Assembly: GCA_973895155.1 (NCBI GenBank)
Contig: OZ316897.1
Coordinates: forward strand, 7,688,001 to 7,752,000
Length of the DNA stretch: 64,000 nt
Direction: 5' to 3'
DNA from: Marsupella aquatica
Taxonomy: Eukaryota; Marchantiophyta
The position numbers and the translations under genes are program-made. The notes below the pieces were generated by a model, which saw only the letters and a program-made list of their open reading frames with translations, was not told where the DNA came from and searched no databases. This document shows, piece after piece, positions 23,411 through 36,415 of the stretch (within the stretch, counting starts at the first letter, position 1; each line of letters opens with the position of its first letter).

Positions 23411-25319
23411 CAACTCTAATAAATCTTGCATTCTGGAACGTATTGGGACTTTGTGATCCTAACCAAAAATATGTTATACGTAAGTGGATTAGGGACCTAG
23501 GCTACACTTTGCACGTTCTCTCTCTTCTGGAGATTAAGGCTGATGAATTCCGACTAATCTCCGCTCTTACCTTCTTGCTCCCAGGTTACCAAACCCTTAT
23601 TTCTCCCCCACTTGCGGGGAAGGGGGGAGCAGCCATGCTGGTCCACCCCTCCCTTTGTATTCTAGATTCTGGTATCTCACCCATAAGTAGCGTCATTTGG
23701 GCGAGGATAAGGAGTGACATGGGCAATTTTGGCATTGTAAGTTTATACGCCTCTAATGTCTCTTCGGTCCGAACCAGCCTATGGATGCACCTCTATAATA
23801 CCCTGCCAAGGGGTGACTGGATTTTTGCAGGAGACTTTAACATGACAGAGGAAGCACGAGATTCAGTCGCAGCACACTCGTCGTTGCTTTCGGGCTCTGA
23901 GTTGACATCCTGGTGTGACTTGAAATGTAGATTCGACCTATTGGATGTTTCTAATATTGTTTGCTGCGTACCTGGGTCCTGATACACATGGAGACAAGAT
24001 ACACTATCAGGAGTGCTCCAGTCCCGTCTGGACCGGTTTTATATAAGCAACCGGGGAGCCTGGTTTTGTAATATTATATCCTTAATCCATCATCACGATC
24101 GACCCCTCTCTGACCACTGTCCGGTCTCTCTCTCTGGGATTATCAACTCTCAAACCATTGACGCTAGAGATTCTCTTAGATCCTCTTACTTCAAGGCCAA
24201 CTCTTGGGTTCTGGGAAATGAAAATAATATGGAACGGCTGAAGCTTGCCTGGCTGGACTCCTCTCCCTGACCTGAGGACCCATGAGTAGCTTTTCTGTTG
24301 GCCAGTAAACGACTTCGTTGGGAGTATATAACCATACAATCTAAAAAAAATGACAAACAAATTTTTGAGTCTGATCTTCGATCGCGAGTACTCTCTTTGC
24401 GTTCTTTGGCGGACTCCAACTGCTCGGGAGACTCTTTATCGGACTTACGTAGGGCTGAATCTGATCTTCAAGACTTTGAATTTAGGGAAGCCATCGCTTT
24501 GAGAAGGAAATCTAGAATTAGGTGGCTAGGAGTAGGGGACGCATCCACAAAATTCTTCTTTAATATCGTCCGCATTCAACAGCAGCGTGCGTCAATCCCG
24601 ATCCTCCGTCTAGATGATGACACCCTCCTATCAGACAGAGATCTGATCCTTAGCAAAGTAGGGATTGACGCACCCTTAAATTGTTGGATTTCTCCTCTCC
24701 TGATTTTGGGACATTTAACGTAAGGTGGGGAGTGTCGGACTCTGTTGGTGTTTGGCAGCGCAAATGGAGGAGGATTTGGCGTTCTGATCTATCCAATCAT
24801 GGGAAGATCTTTTTGTGGCGGGTGCTGGCTGCTGGGTTGTTCACAGGGAAACATGCCCTCCAATGTGGACGCGGTGACGGCATGTGCCCATTTTGCAGGA
24901 CCTGCCCGGAGGACAATCCCCATATTTTCTTTCTGTGTACACAGGCCTCCATTGCGTGGAATCGCACGGCTTGGTTCTATGAGCGGGTGCCAGCTCTCTC
25001 TCACCTGCCCGAGGGAAGCTCCTTCCTTTGTCTTCTGGATCAGTCTTTGGGCCGGTCTCCCAGGCTTTCCGCTCGTCTTTTTGTTGTGTATGAAACTGTT
25101 TGGCTCCTTTGGAAAAATCATAACACCAAGGTGTTCCGGGGCCAGTCTGTCACCTTTTCCCCCTTTGCAGTTGCTTCCTCTGTGGTTCTCCACCTTCATG
25201 CGGTGGCGCTGTGTTCCGACTCTGAAACTCAAGTTCGGCGGCTATACTACGCTGGGAAATACATCTCCAATCCCTTAGGCAGCCATCTCCTGCTTAGGCC
25301 TCCTATTTCCTTTGCTTGA
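23407..25319 (+). pseudogene. LINE ORF2: endonuclease and zf-RVT, RT missing
   Basis: ORF2 begins at ATG 23407 with the AP-endonuclease (LAFWNVLGLCDPNQ, WIFAGDFNMTE, SRLDRFYIS, RPLSDHCPVS). Then comes the linker typical of plant L1 (RWLGVGDASTKFFFNIVR). Around 24665-24700 the frame shifts and the text jumps to the zf-RVT domain (KWRRIWRSDLSNHGKIFLWR, CPFCRTCPEDNPHIFFLC). No RT motif such as a xxDD box exists between, so the whole polymerase is deleted. In-frame TGA codons at 23980, 24268 and 24283 also interrupt the first part. The product could nick DNA at most; this copy depends on others for movement. Confidence 0.88.
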
Positions 25320-27192
25320 TGGCTCTAGTGCTCCTTGTCTAGACCTTCTGTTGCCTTCCCGGTTTCCTTTGGCGGACTTCACTCCTCGTGTTCCTGGTTC
25401 ACCTACCTTCCTACCCTTCATCTCTTGTTCGTCCAGGACCCTTCTTTTCTTGTTTGTCCAGGACCCTTCCCTGGTCTCTGGTCTCTGCCAACGTCCTCCC
25501 CCTGCTCTGGGCTTTCCCTCTCGGGCTTTTTTCTGGCTGGGCTGGGTCGTTTCCGGTGGGGTCCTATATGAGTGTGCTCCCTTTGGCTTTGGGGCTCCCC
25601 CTATTGGAGGGCTCTGCTTCGGATCCTGGTGTGTGGCTGGCCGGCGGTGTTCCATGATCCGGATCCTCTTCTTCCTCGGTTGTTCTGGTTGGTTGCTCTG
25701 GGCTGCGGTTTGGTGGTTCGGCATGGAGCTCGGCGTTCCCCATTTCTGGTTTTCTTGCCCCGGCTCTGGGCTTGGGGGCTACTTGCCTGGATGGATCTCA
25801 TCTTGGCTCCCGGCTCCATTTCTCCTCTGCTTCTCCTCTGCTGTGATATATAGGCTTTAGACTTTCGTAGGACCGGTTGGGGTGGCTGCTTCCCTTCGTG
25901 GCAACCAGCTCCTCGGATATTCTTCCTTCTTCCGCCCTGCTTTTGGGCTGGCTTTTTTGCTGTCTTTCTCTGAGTTTTAGTCTCCGGGATATTCTCTAGC
26001 TTAGTGATTAGTTAATTACTTTTTTGCGTCCTGGCACACATTCTCCTCTCACCACCCCAGGTTGGCTGCTCTCTCTCTGATTTGCGTTGCCATGCTCCTC
26101 ATTTTTTCAGGAGGTACTCCTTGGATCTGTTGGGGTTTTGGCTGACTCCTTTCTCCACTGGGCCGGATTGTCTGCTGCTGGTGTTGGGGTGTTCCTTTCC
26201 TCGGGGTCCTCTCGGCTTGAATGGATCTGTCCTATTGGGATCCTACCTGGCGTTGCGGCCAACTTTGAGTAGTTATCCAATACTCTGGTTTTGCCCTGGG
26301 TCTTCTTTTGAGATCTCTCGGTTGACGCTATTCTCCCGATGCCGCGACTCCCTGCACCCAATCACCTGCTCTCCACTGGGCTCTTGTTCTTGCTCCGTGC
26401 TGGACATTCGACGGCTCCTTTACCTGATTCGCTGATTGCTGGTGCCTTCTCTTGTGGACCGGACCCATCCCCCCTGGGTCCTTGTGGTTGCCCCCATTTC
26501 CCATCATCAAATGGCTACTCCCGGGTGGAGATTCTGGTGGGGATGGTGAAGCGAACTTGGTGTGGACTGGGGGGCACTCTCTTTCCTCCTCTCTTGGATC
26601 GAAGGTTTGGAGCATTCCTCTTGCGTGGTTCTCGTGTGGCTGGTGCTGCTGCTTTTCTGGCGATTCCCGCTGCATTCTACTAGTGGGATGTGGCTCCGTG
26701 GCTGTCTGGGTTGGAGTCGGCTCCCGGTGATTTCGGTGCAGCTGGGGCTTCCTTGCGGTCTTCGTAGTGGTTCGGCTTTCCTGGCTGGTGGTGTGGGGGG
26801 TAGGCCTGATCTTTCCGGGTCCCAGGGTGCATCCTGGCTCTGTGGGCGACTTGGCGGCCTTTCGGTTGGGGCCGGCATTCTCCCTTTCTTGTGTGGTGGT
26901 TTTTTGGGGGCTCTTCCCCCCTCTGGCTTTGGTTCGCCGCCTCCTTCCCTCTGGCGGTCTGCTTGGTGCGATGGCTTTTCCTTGGTTGCCTCCTCCCCTT
27001 TTGGCATCCGGCCTTCTGTTGGCTTCTTCTCTCTGGGTGTGCTCCTCCTCTTAGCCCCCTTGATTGTGGTTCTCTTTCTTTCTTCCTCTGCCCCCTCCTC
27101 CTGGGCGAGTTTGTTTGTTTCCCCCTTGGAATAAAGTTGTTGGGGCCCTGTCCCCTTTGAAAAAATAAATTAATAAAATAAATAAAATAAAA
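25320..27192 (+). other. LINE 3' region, A-poor and pyrimidine-rich, with A-rich tail
   Basis: Nearly 1.9 kb follows the zf-RVT stop. The plus strand is strikingly poor in A and rich in T, C and G, with repeated words such as TTTCCT, GGGCTC and CTTGGCTCC. This skew keeps several frames open on both strands, but none resembles a protein. It ends in AAAAAATAAATTAATAAAAT-type sequence before the target duplication, so it belongs to the element. Confidence 0.75.
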
Positions 27193-27208
27193 AATGATAG
27201 TGTTTATG

Positions 27209-30200
27209 TTCCATTTACCAAGTTTTTCCATCAACAAAGCTGATTCAAAGCTGGCCCTCGTAAACGTGCATGCATTCATACTTCAGCCATCGTAAAATTA
27301 CGGTCGTGTAGGAAATGAATGGAGACCTTTTCATTTATGAGTAGGCATCGGACGGAAATCTAAGTGGGAGGAGAAAAATATCAACGATGCGTTCCAGACA
27401 AACCAAAGTCAACGATGTTGGGGAATCTTTTGAAAAGTAAGTGTCCGTCAAAAGGTACCTTTAGCGGACAACGACACCCACGTTCAACCTTCATAACTCG
27501 GCGAGCGTTTAGGATAGACTTTCATGTGCAAACCCTCCCTACTCCCATCGTCCTCATCATCGGCCCCAAAATTTCCCTTCCCAATGCTTTCTTGTCTCAT
27601 GGTGACAAGAAAGAACAAATACTACAGTGACATCTCCTTCGTCTGCTGCCGTAACAACAATAATATCTACTGTAATTAAATCTTCGCGTGTCAGATCATC
27701 CCTATAGTGAATTACCAGAAAGGCTGGAAATCCTCTCGTCCATACCACAGGATCTATCAAAAGGGGTTGTTAGACTGCAAATAGAAGAACAACAAATCTA
27801 CAGTAGACGGGCACAATTTGAAAAAGATGTTTCAAGCAAATAAAATCTGACGAGCACAAGCTGAAAAGATGTTTCCAGGCAAATAAAATCTGTCAGGATG
27901 AAGGGCAGGCTTGCAAAGTACGAACAAAAGGTTTGATGACTACAACGCAGATATACTACACCGCAGATACGAGATAGAGAACTTTACTGTTCCAAACACA
28001 GTACTACATTGTGAGCAGTACGATACCACACTATAATGAAAGTTGCATCTCCCGCTGTCACGAGACCGGCAGAAATGTGACGAGTCGCACCGGTGGCGGG
28101 TGCTGTCGCGAAAAGGTCTGCAGTGAGATTCATTTGAGCGCGCACAGTGCGGGAAAAGTAGCGGCGTCAGAGCGAGTGCATGGTACCGGATACCCGGAGG
28201 TGGGCCGGCCAGCTTTCCTCCCGGACTAGCTCTACCGCCGATTTAGTCTTGGCCCGTAGGGAGCTTAATAAGGAAAAGCCACCTGCCGTACCGTCATGTG
28301 TCCGTAGGACAAGCAGGAGGACCGACGAGGAGGGCAAGGGGCCAGGGGAAAGTTAGGGGAAGGTGGGCCGTGCGGGGACCAGGGAACTAGGGGAGGGTTG
28401 GAACTGGGAAGGGGGCCCTGGCCCTGGCCCCGCCTAGGTGGTCTCAGCCCGGATATCCTTGGCCTTCAGTGGTGTGGAAACTGGGAAAGGGTACCTTTGC
28501 TGAATAACGAAGGATAGCATGGTCCGGTACAGCAATGACTGTTCTAGACGTGAGTTTGCATTTAGCCACCTGACACCCTGAAGAAGATGCTCCAATGGAC
28601 CACAATATGCACCCACGTAACTTGGAAGTACCAAGCAACTTTTGAGACCCAACCTGTGACCAATTTTGGTACCTGGTTGCTTTCGTGGTGCTCTCGTCCT
28701 TTGGTAGTTCTAGCCTTTTGGCTCTTTGGTGGCTTTCCCTTGATTAGGTCCGTCGGGATCATGTCTCCAGGTTGGGTTGTATTCTTTTGCAGTTTTAAAT
28801 ATAATTTATGCAAAGGGAAAAGACTATTTGAAAGTGTTTGACACTATAGTATGACATGTTCATCCCATAAACATGCTTTGTTTTTTGTCTTGTAGTGATA
28901 TGTGTAAAACATATGATTTAATCATAATAAAATACAATAATAGAAGTATAATATATGCAAACAAATTCACATAATGATTAGGAAAAGTACAAGTCTTATG
29001 GAATAAACATATTGAATAGTTGTGCACATAAGGGACACATACTCACTTGCCTGAGGTCATGACAATCAATTCAATCAAAACCAGAAGGTTAGGAAAAAGA
29101 ATCATGAGGGAAACTTAAGAACTAGTTGTCCACATCCCTCTATTAATTTATCTAGCTCATGAGAACAAGTAAAACTTCTTCTGTCAACTGGTGGAAATTT
29201 AAAATTAGACAGGTAAAGTTTCTGCTTAGGATAGCAAAGGTTAAAAAGTGAGGAGGGGTGTCAAATTGAACTCAAAATACTCTAGAACAGCAAAAATTCA
29301 AAAGGAGTCCCAAAATTCATTCCTTATATCACAAATGATACATCTAGAAAAGGCACATTGAAATAAAATTTTAAGACTGAAAATATGAATAAGACAAAAT
29401 GTGAAAGGTGGATTCACCATATAGCATATAGCAACTTCAAAATTTGACAACAATGTATGGAGATTGCAGTGGTCTAGTGGAGTTGTTTGCTAAACTTTCT
29501 GCTGGTCCATCCGGGCCAAGAGTTCAGCCACCCTTTTACCAATAATTTTGGGAAAGCAAGTTCTTCCTAAACCTCCTAACCATTTCATTTTAGTTCAAAA
29601 ATTTGGCCAAACGGGTTTTTCCCCTAGGAGGGCCAGGCTAAACCCCTGCAGTTCATTGGAACAAAAAGTCTCAACCACAACTTGGAAGTCATGGAGCTGA
29701 GGCAGGAGCAGAACACTCCTCAAAACAGGAGAGATAGAACAACCTGCACCTTTGGAAAGAAAATACAGCACCCTCCTTCTCAACAGAATGATCCAGAACA
29801 GCCAATGCAGCTCACAATAAGCTATGAGTGGAAAGATGTTATTGCAACTCAAAGAAGGTCGGTTTTTACAACTGAGAATATATATATTGGTCAACTTGGG
29901 CCTAAGTGCATATGGGTCAATTTGGGCATATGTTTATATTGGTCAGCTTGTGCATGAGATGCGTTTAGTAACAAAACAGTGTGTTAATGTGTCAAAGTGC
30001 ATCATAAAGGGCAACATCCATTTATTCATTACTAGCCCAATGTCTATACGCTGTGGTATTATGATTAGTAAGTGGTGTTGAGCAAACACATTGTCAAAGC
30101 ATGTGTGAGTTGGTCATAGTTAAACACTGAGGGAGTCTGCAAGTTGGTTTGGTACTTGGATTTCAAAGATTGTGCGAGCTGTGAGGAGAGTGATGCGCTG

Positions 30201-32133
30201 GGTGCGGAACAGGGCTTGGAAAAGGTGCACAGTGGCACTCAAGGCCCATCTCGTGGTAAGGAAATAATGTTATCATAGTCCAAAGGCCAGGGAGGCCTCC
30301 CACCGGAATCACATTTCATAAATGACCATGAGGGTGGGATTGCATATTGAAGTGGTTAGATATGTTGGAAGGGCACTGTGGTTTTTTCTGTGCTGGATTT
30401 AATTAGCTTAATGTACTTTTGTAAAGAACGCATGTGAACCTATAAATTGAATGTTTTGAATTTAAGTGACTCTATTTTACTGTATAGAGGATATACAATA
30501 AGTAATATTCTATCTTTTTTTGTTGCATACACTTTGTTTATTTCTTACACTTTTAAAAATCTAGTCCAAAATAATAGAAAAACACTTCAGTTGGACTCCA
30601 CATGGTGCACATATATGATTTTTTGGAGTTGATTCCCTTGTAGTTGATTCCCTGAGGCCTTGCCTCTGAGGTTTGAGAAAAGTTTGGGAGTTCCTGCCTC
30701 CATTACATGAAACATGAGGGGCTCCATCCCTCTTCATTGCAGGGCATTGGGTTCAACATATCAAGCTATTGGGACCCAGGGTACGAGCAACTGTTTTGTG
30801 CTAAAATGAGTATTCTTTCGTGTTCTTATGGAGCCCTTGGAGTAAACAAGGTCCTTGTGTACATGCTGTGCAAGTATGATGTCGTGAGGTATTTGATTTA
30901 AGCTCGATCTGGGCAGGAAAGTGGTGCCATTTTAGGCAAGCTGAGCACAAAGCTCTCCTGTATAGCCCAAGCTCCAAGCCAGAAGTTGCAACTCATGAAA
31001 GTACTTCTTGTGTTTGCTGCTGCTCTCATGGTGCATATAGCCTTCCAAATGCATTTGGCTTCCATGGATCCTGAGCCCAAAGATTTTTTTAAACAATGCA
31101 GGGATGGGGAGCTAAGAGATTGAAAGGAGAAATTTGACAAGAAGGGCGCTGAACTGATGGGGCTCCAACCAGAGTCAACACAAGTACCACAAATCCTATC
31201 ACAACAAAGGAGCTAGGGATTGTGGAGAAGTCCTTCCAGTCAATCATGAGCTTGCCCAAGTGCCAGGAATGATGGAGCACCCCCCTATGGATGGCAATGG
31301 TGAATTTCCATTAGGAGTGGACCCTGATAGGCCACACATTTATGAGGATTTGGTGAGTTGAGTCTAAAGTAAATTGCTTCATCAGTTTGATAGCTTTTGA
31401 TTGCACATTTTTTTTCCAGCCCAATTGTGCAATGGTGACCAGGTCTGCCATGTTCTTTTGCAAATGATCAATCTAAAAATTGTCAGATGTGGATTCTTGT
31501 GACTTGGTGTCCAGTGTATTTGGTCTATTTCTGATAATTATTATGTGCTGTCATGTCAATATATACGTTCAAGTCTTGGGTACATTTTGAGTTTGTACCC
31601 TGAGCCTTTCGGAGATCAGTATGTGCTGGGGTATGTACTAGTACATACCTGAGTGGGTTTGCCAATGTGGCCATAGGTTTAATTTCCAGACATGTGCAAT
31701 TTTTGCCAACCTTCAATAGGAAGAAAAGTGTTGCCTCAAGTGAAGTTATGTATACACTCTCTTATGTGCAAATGCTTAACACAGCTGGCTGCCTCTCATT
31801 GCATCTCTTTGCAATGAACTCTTCACTGCTCTTCCCATTGCACTGTCAGGCTTGAATTCTCTCAACTCACATGATTTTCAAGTGCCTTTTCCTCCACCAG
31901 AGTGACCTCAGACCAAAGCCCATGCTACGGGAGTTTGGCTGTCAATTTGTGATGCCCCAGGTCCTTCAAAGTCGGCACAGGCCTCTACCAATGCATTGCC
32001 AGCTCCTTTATTGGGCCAGGGCAATAGTGGTGCATCGGTGCCTCCAAAATTGGCTGACCCTCTAGCGAACGTTGATGACAAGGACGATTCTGATTTGGAA
32101 GCTGCTTTCTAAGGCATTCCTGAGATGAACATT
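27209..32133. other. Region without a confident gene; possible coding remnant at its right end
   Basis: Up to ~31.3 kb nothing is recognisable. A GC-rich block spans about 28040-28440 and AT-rich sequence 28800-30700. From ~31890 to 32112 the plus strand reads APGPSKSAQASTNALPAP and then LADPLANVDDKDDSDLEAAF before a stop, resembling a disordered, acidic protein end. MULE-B begins at 32134 just after it. Confidence 0.5.
28331..28432 (+). other. G-rich tract with potential G-quadruplex runs
   Basis: Four or more G-runs follow closely: GGGG at 28338, GGGG at 28345, GGGG at 28356, GGG at 28364, GGGG at 28374, then further runs to ~28432. Spacers are 3-8 bases, fitting the common quadruplex pattern. 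Confidence 0.55.
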
Positions 32134-32435
32134 CAGAGTGATTGGCAATATCAATGCACATTAATGCATCGACATTGCCCGGTTATAGGGTAACCCCCGT
32201 AATTACCTATAATTAGCCCTTCGGGCAGTTGCGCCCCTATTCGGGCAGACTGTCCCTTGCGGACCGCCGACCTAGTCCCTGAGAGCAGCACCGGGCTGCC
32301 TCAATTGCCCAGCCCCTAACTCCACGCGATCGGTCCCGGGACCACTGCCGCCCGGCCGGCTCCTAACTTTCCCTCTCAGGTCATCATCGGTACCCCGGAA
32401 TGCATTCTCTCTCTCCCGTAAGATACACCTAAAGA
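32134..32435 (+). repeat. MULE-B left terminal inverted repeat
   Basis: About 300 bp, from CAGAGTGATTGGCAATATC to CGTAAGATACACCTAAAGA, matches the inverted right end with scattered changes (for example GGCAGACTGTCCCTTGCGGA is shared). The outer 50 bp contain a small palindrome around ATGCATTAATGTGCAT. Confidence 0.9.
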
Positions 32436-32645
32436 TAACAACATGTTGCCACTTCTACGCATTCAAATGGTCAATACACTTTCAAATGTTTATACACTTT
32501 TCAGCGGGATCTAAGTTCATCGCGCGTAAGCTCTGCACATTCCCTGGCACAACATTCTGCGTTTTGGTATGGAATGTCTTGCAATCTGCCAATTTGTGCT
32601 TCTCGTGCAGTAACCCCATGCGCTCATGTGGGGATAAGAAGTCAC

Positions 32646-32989
32646 TGTTGAGCATAGACAACATTCGTAACGGCAAGCCCATGAACCATCCAATGCACAA
32701 TAGTCGACACAGAGAGATACGTGGTTCACCTCCACATGAGGCTACGTCCACGGGAACACACAAGAGCTTTACTGCACTCTAGGCCGACCGGCCATACCAA
32801 GCATCCACAGCACAAGCTCTCCCTATCTCTCAACTAACTCCGTAACAATGAGCCTCTGTTCCACCAGGGTCTGGCATCAGCCCTGGCTATATGCACAACA
32901 GCACTACCGCTAACCTTAGCTAGGTCCTAACCTGAGTTAGCCTAACTATGGTTAGCACAAGAGTCACAAGACTAGAGCAATATCTAACA
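32646..32989 (-). repeat. Copia-1 3' LTR
   Basis: 344 bp. On the minus strand it opens TGTTAGATATTGCTC and closes CTATGCTCAACA. The first third (U3 side) has several GTTAGG/CTAACC words. The last ~125 bp closely resemble the end of the copia-2 LTR. Confidence 0.93.
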
Positions 32990-33000
32990 AACTCCCCCTT
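32990..33000 (-). promoter_or_regulatory. Copia-1 polypurine tract
   Basis: AAGGGGGAGTT on the minus strand directly precedes the 3' LTR and would prime plus-strand DNA synthesis. Confidence 0.85.
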
Positions 33001-33196
33001 GACTCTTGTCTTGGGGACTGGACTAAATGCTACCATATGGAATCCTCAGCGGGAAGTTCTAGACAATCACCAAACCAGGTCTCCCCCTAAAAACTACAAG
33101 GGTTAACTAAGGGTTAACTAGAACTAAGCCGTAGCCTAACAGGAATGAGTAATCCATATACAAATAGTCACACATTGCTAAATAACTCTACTTGCA

Positions 33197-36100
33197 CTAC
33201 AACTGCAAAACCTGCAAAGTAGCACGGTGTCTTGAGAAACTCTCCAAAGGAATCACTTTGGTAAAGGCATCAGCGGGATTGAGCTTTCCATCAATCTTGA
33301 CTAGCTCAAAAGTTTTATCAGACACTGCTTGCTTGATAAAATGGTACCTGATATCAATGTGCTTCACCCTACTATCCATCACCTGGTTAGCAGCCAAGTG
33401 AAGAGCACTCTGACTATCACAGTTTAGAGTCATTTTTCCATGCTCTAAACCCATCTCCGCGATCAACTTATCCAACCAAATTGCTTCCTTTGCTGCTTCT
33501 ACTGCTGCAACATACTCTGCTTCTGTAGTAGACTGAGATATGCACTTCTGCAAGGTAGATTTCCAACTGATACATCCTCCTCCAAGAGTGTAAACAAACC
33601 CAGTTGTAGACCTCCTTGTATCCAGACAGCCTCCATAGTCAGAATCTACATAGCCAACTAATGTTCTATCTGATCTGTTATCAAATAGTAATCCATAGTC
33701 CTGTGTACCCTTGAGATACTTGAGAATCCACTTCACAGCTTCCCAATGTATCTTCCCTAGATTTGACATGAATCTGCTGACCTTGCCCATCGCTAGGGCC
33801 AAGTCAGGCATAGTACAAGTCATCAAATACATCAGACTGCCTACTGCCTTCTCATAAGGAATCTTAGCCTTCAGACCTTTCTCCACAGCATCCGTAGGAG
33901 AGAAAGCCGATGATAACTTGAAATGTGAAGCTAAAGGAATACTCACTGGCTTACAGTTCTCCATGTTGAATCGTGCAAGTACTTTCCTCGCATACTGGCC
34001 TTGACTCAAGCACAACTGTCCAGTCTCAGAGTTCCTAAAAATCTCCATCCCTAAGATCCTCTTGGCCTTACCAAGATCCTTCATCCTGAATTCAACACTC
34101 AATTTTGCCTTGAGTCTGTCAACCTCAGATTGATCTTTAGCCACAATCAGCATGTCATCCACATAGATCACCAGAATGATGAAACCGAATACATCATTCT
34201 TGACTGATTTCGTATACACACAAGGATCATACACCATCCTTGTAAAACCTTGAGCAAGCATGAAATCATCAAACCGCTTGTTCCATTGTCTGGGAGACTG
34301 CTTCAATCCATACAAGGACTTGAGCAATCTGCAAACTAAGTTCTCTTGGCCCTTCTTCATAAAGCCTAGTGGTTGTCTCATGAAGATCATCTCTTCCAAG
34401 TTGCCATAGAGAAAAGCAGTAACAACATCCATCTGATCCATCACCAAACCAAAAAACACAACAAGCTGACACAAGATCCGAATTGTGGAATACTTAGCTA
34501 CCGGTAAAAAGACCTCATTGTAATCCACTCCTTTCTCTTGAGTGAATCCCTTGGCAACAAGCCGTGCCTTGTAGATCTTATCTCAAACCTCTGAAGGACT
34601 GTCCTTCAACTTGTAAATCCACTTGCTGTCCACCACTTGCTGACCTCTTGGAAGCTCCACCAGCTCCCATGTCTTGTTGTCACTCAAAGATTGCAACTCC
34701 CTCTGCATTGCTGCATTCCACTCATGCTTCTGCTCTGAAGCACAAGCCTCACTATACGAAGAAGGCTCTCCTTCTTCCAAGATCAAAGCCATATCATCTT
34801 CATCAGGTGCAATGTCAATATCATCTAGCTTAGATGAGTCTGCCCATTGACCATACCTGGTAGGAGCTCTAGTAGAACGACTGGAAGTTCTTCTAGTAGA
34901 TGACTCAGGCTGATCTACTGTTGTTGCTGGTTGAATTTGAGGTACCCCAGCAACAATCTGCTCCTCTTGTTCCATCATAGGAACCAGCTCCAAGCCCGAA
35001 GCTTCTTCATCTCTCCTGTCATGAATTGCATCATGACTAATCTCCCCCTCAACCCGGTCCGGGATGGGAGATTTCCCCTTGTCAGTATGGGAGTCCTGAG
35101 AACTCTCCCCCTCCTTTGATGATCTGGATTCATTAAAGGACACATCTCTACTGACAATTAGTTTACAGGTTACTGGATCCCATAACCTATAACCCTTAAC
35201 ACCTTTCTGATAGCCAAGGAAAATGCACTTCTTCGACTTGGACTCCAGCTTGGATCGAAGCTGGGAAGGTGTAAGCACATAAGCATCACATCCAAAAATC
35301 CTCAGATGTGAGTAATCTGCTGGACGCCCGTACCTCATTTCAAATGGCGTCTTGAATCCAATAGAATTGGATGGAGAAAAAATTACCAAATAAGCTGCAG
35401 TGTTGACAGCTTCAGCCCAAAACTCATGTGGTAAGCATGATTGACTCAACATACTCCTCGAGCGGTCCAATAGTGTTTGGTTGAGTCTCTCAGAAACACC
35501 ATTCTGCTGAGGAGTATAACTTGTTGTGAGATGGCGGGTGATCCCCTGCTCCTTACAATACGTTCCAAATTCACCGGAACTGTATTCACCGCCATTATCC
35601 GATCGAAGATATCTCACCTTATTACCAGTCTGATTCTCAACTTGGGCTTTCCACTCCTTAAAAGTGGCAAAAACATTAGACTTATTGTGTAGAAAGTATA
35701 TCCACACATACCTTGAGTAATCGTCTATGAACGTGACATAGTATAACCGTCCAGAATGTGAGGGAGTAGGGGCTGGACCCCACACATCACTATGTACATA
35801 CTCAAGTACCTCCTTGCTGGTGTGAGTTCCAACTCCGAAGGGTTTCCTGTGCTGCTTCCCTAGCACACAGTGCTCACAAAATTCCAACTTACAAGATTGC
35901 AAATTAGAAAGTAATCCTTTCTTCTGAAGAATAACCAAACTTTTTTCACTCATGTGGCCCAAACAGAAGTGCCACAGCCGGGCCGTCTCCTCATGAGATA
36001 AGGTTACATTGGCTTCATCACAGACTACACTGCCCTCCAAAACGTATAGATTGCTATGTCTCTTTCCCTTCAATACAACTTTAGTACCAGTTGAAACCTG

Positions 36101-36415
36101 AAGGACACCATTAGCAGAGCTCCACTGATGGCCATTTGCTTCTAAAACTCCAAGTGAAATGAGATTTTTCATCATGCTGGGAACATGTCTCACATTCCTC
36201 AACGTTCTCACAACACCATCAAACATCTGAAATCTTACAGATCCAAGTCCAACAACTTGACATGGGATTCCATTTCCCATCAACACTGACCCGTTGGAAA
36301 CCGTGTAAGAATTGAAACAATCTCTCCTAGAGCAAATGTGAAAAGTACATGCACTATCTAGAATCCAGTCATCACTACCTGGATTTGACACTACGTTGAG
36401 AGCATAACTTTGACA
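33197..36415 (-). pseudogene. Copia-1 pol: protease, integrase, RT, RNase H
   Basis: In frame after the gag TGA: protease DDWILDSACTFHIC, pre-integrase HHCC (LWHFCLGHMSEKS ... CEHCVLGKQH), and the integrase core with Asp in VHSDVWGPAP, Asp in RSDNGGEYSS and Glu in QNGVSERLNQ. RT follows with DYNEVFLPVAKYSTIR, LYGLKQSPRQWNKRF and VIYVDDMLIVAKD. RNase H has VDSDYGGCLDTRRSTTGF and STTEAEYVAA. A TGA at 34583-34585 cuts pol between integrase and RT where copia-2 is open. Otherwise the frame is long and well kept, which fits a fairly recent insertion. Confidence 0.93.

Larger units (their letters stand above)
20502..27192 (+). mobile_element. L1-type LINE retrotransposon, RT core deleted
   Basis: The element is flanked by the 16-bp direct repeat AATGATAGTGTTTATG (20486-20501 and 27193-27208). 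It ends in an A-rich tail (27160-27192) directly before the second copy, the layout of target-primed reverse transcription. ORF1 has a zinc knuckle. ORF2 has an AP-endonuclease and a C-terminal zf-RVT domain but nothing of the RT core between them. The 5' UTR is about 1.06 kb and the 3' region is about 1.87 kb. Confidence 0.9.

Noticed and set aside
25312-27279. Many long frames on both strands after the LINE zf-RVT domain
   Set aside because: Caused by the A-poor, pyrimidine-rich composition; no domain resemblance and no consistent frame.
28040-28440. Possible rRNA or organelle DNA in the GC-rich block
   Set aside because: No recognisable rRNA motifs, and the sequence does not resemble conserved rRNA or plastid gene text.
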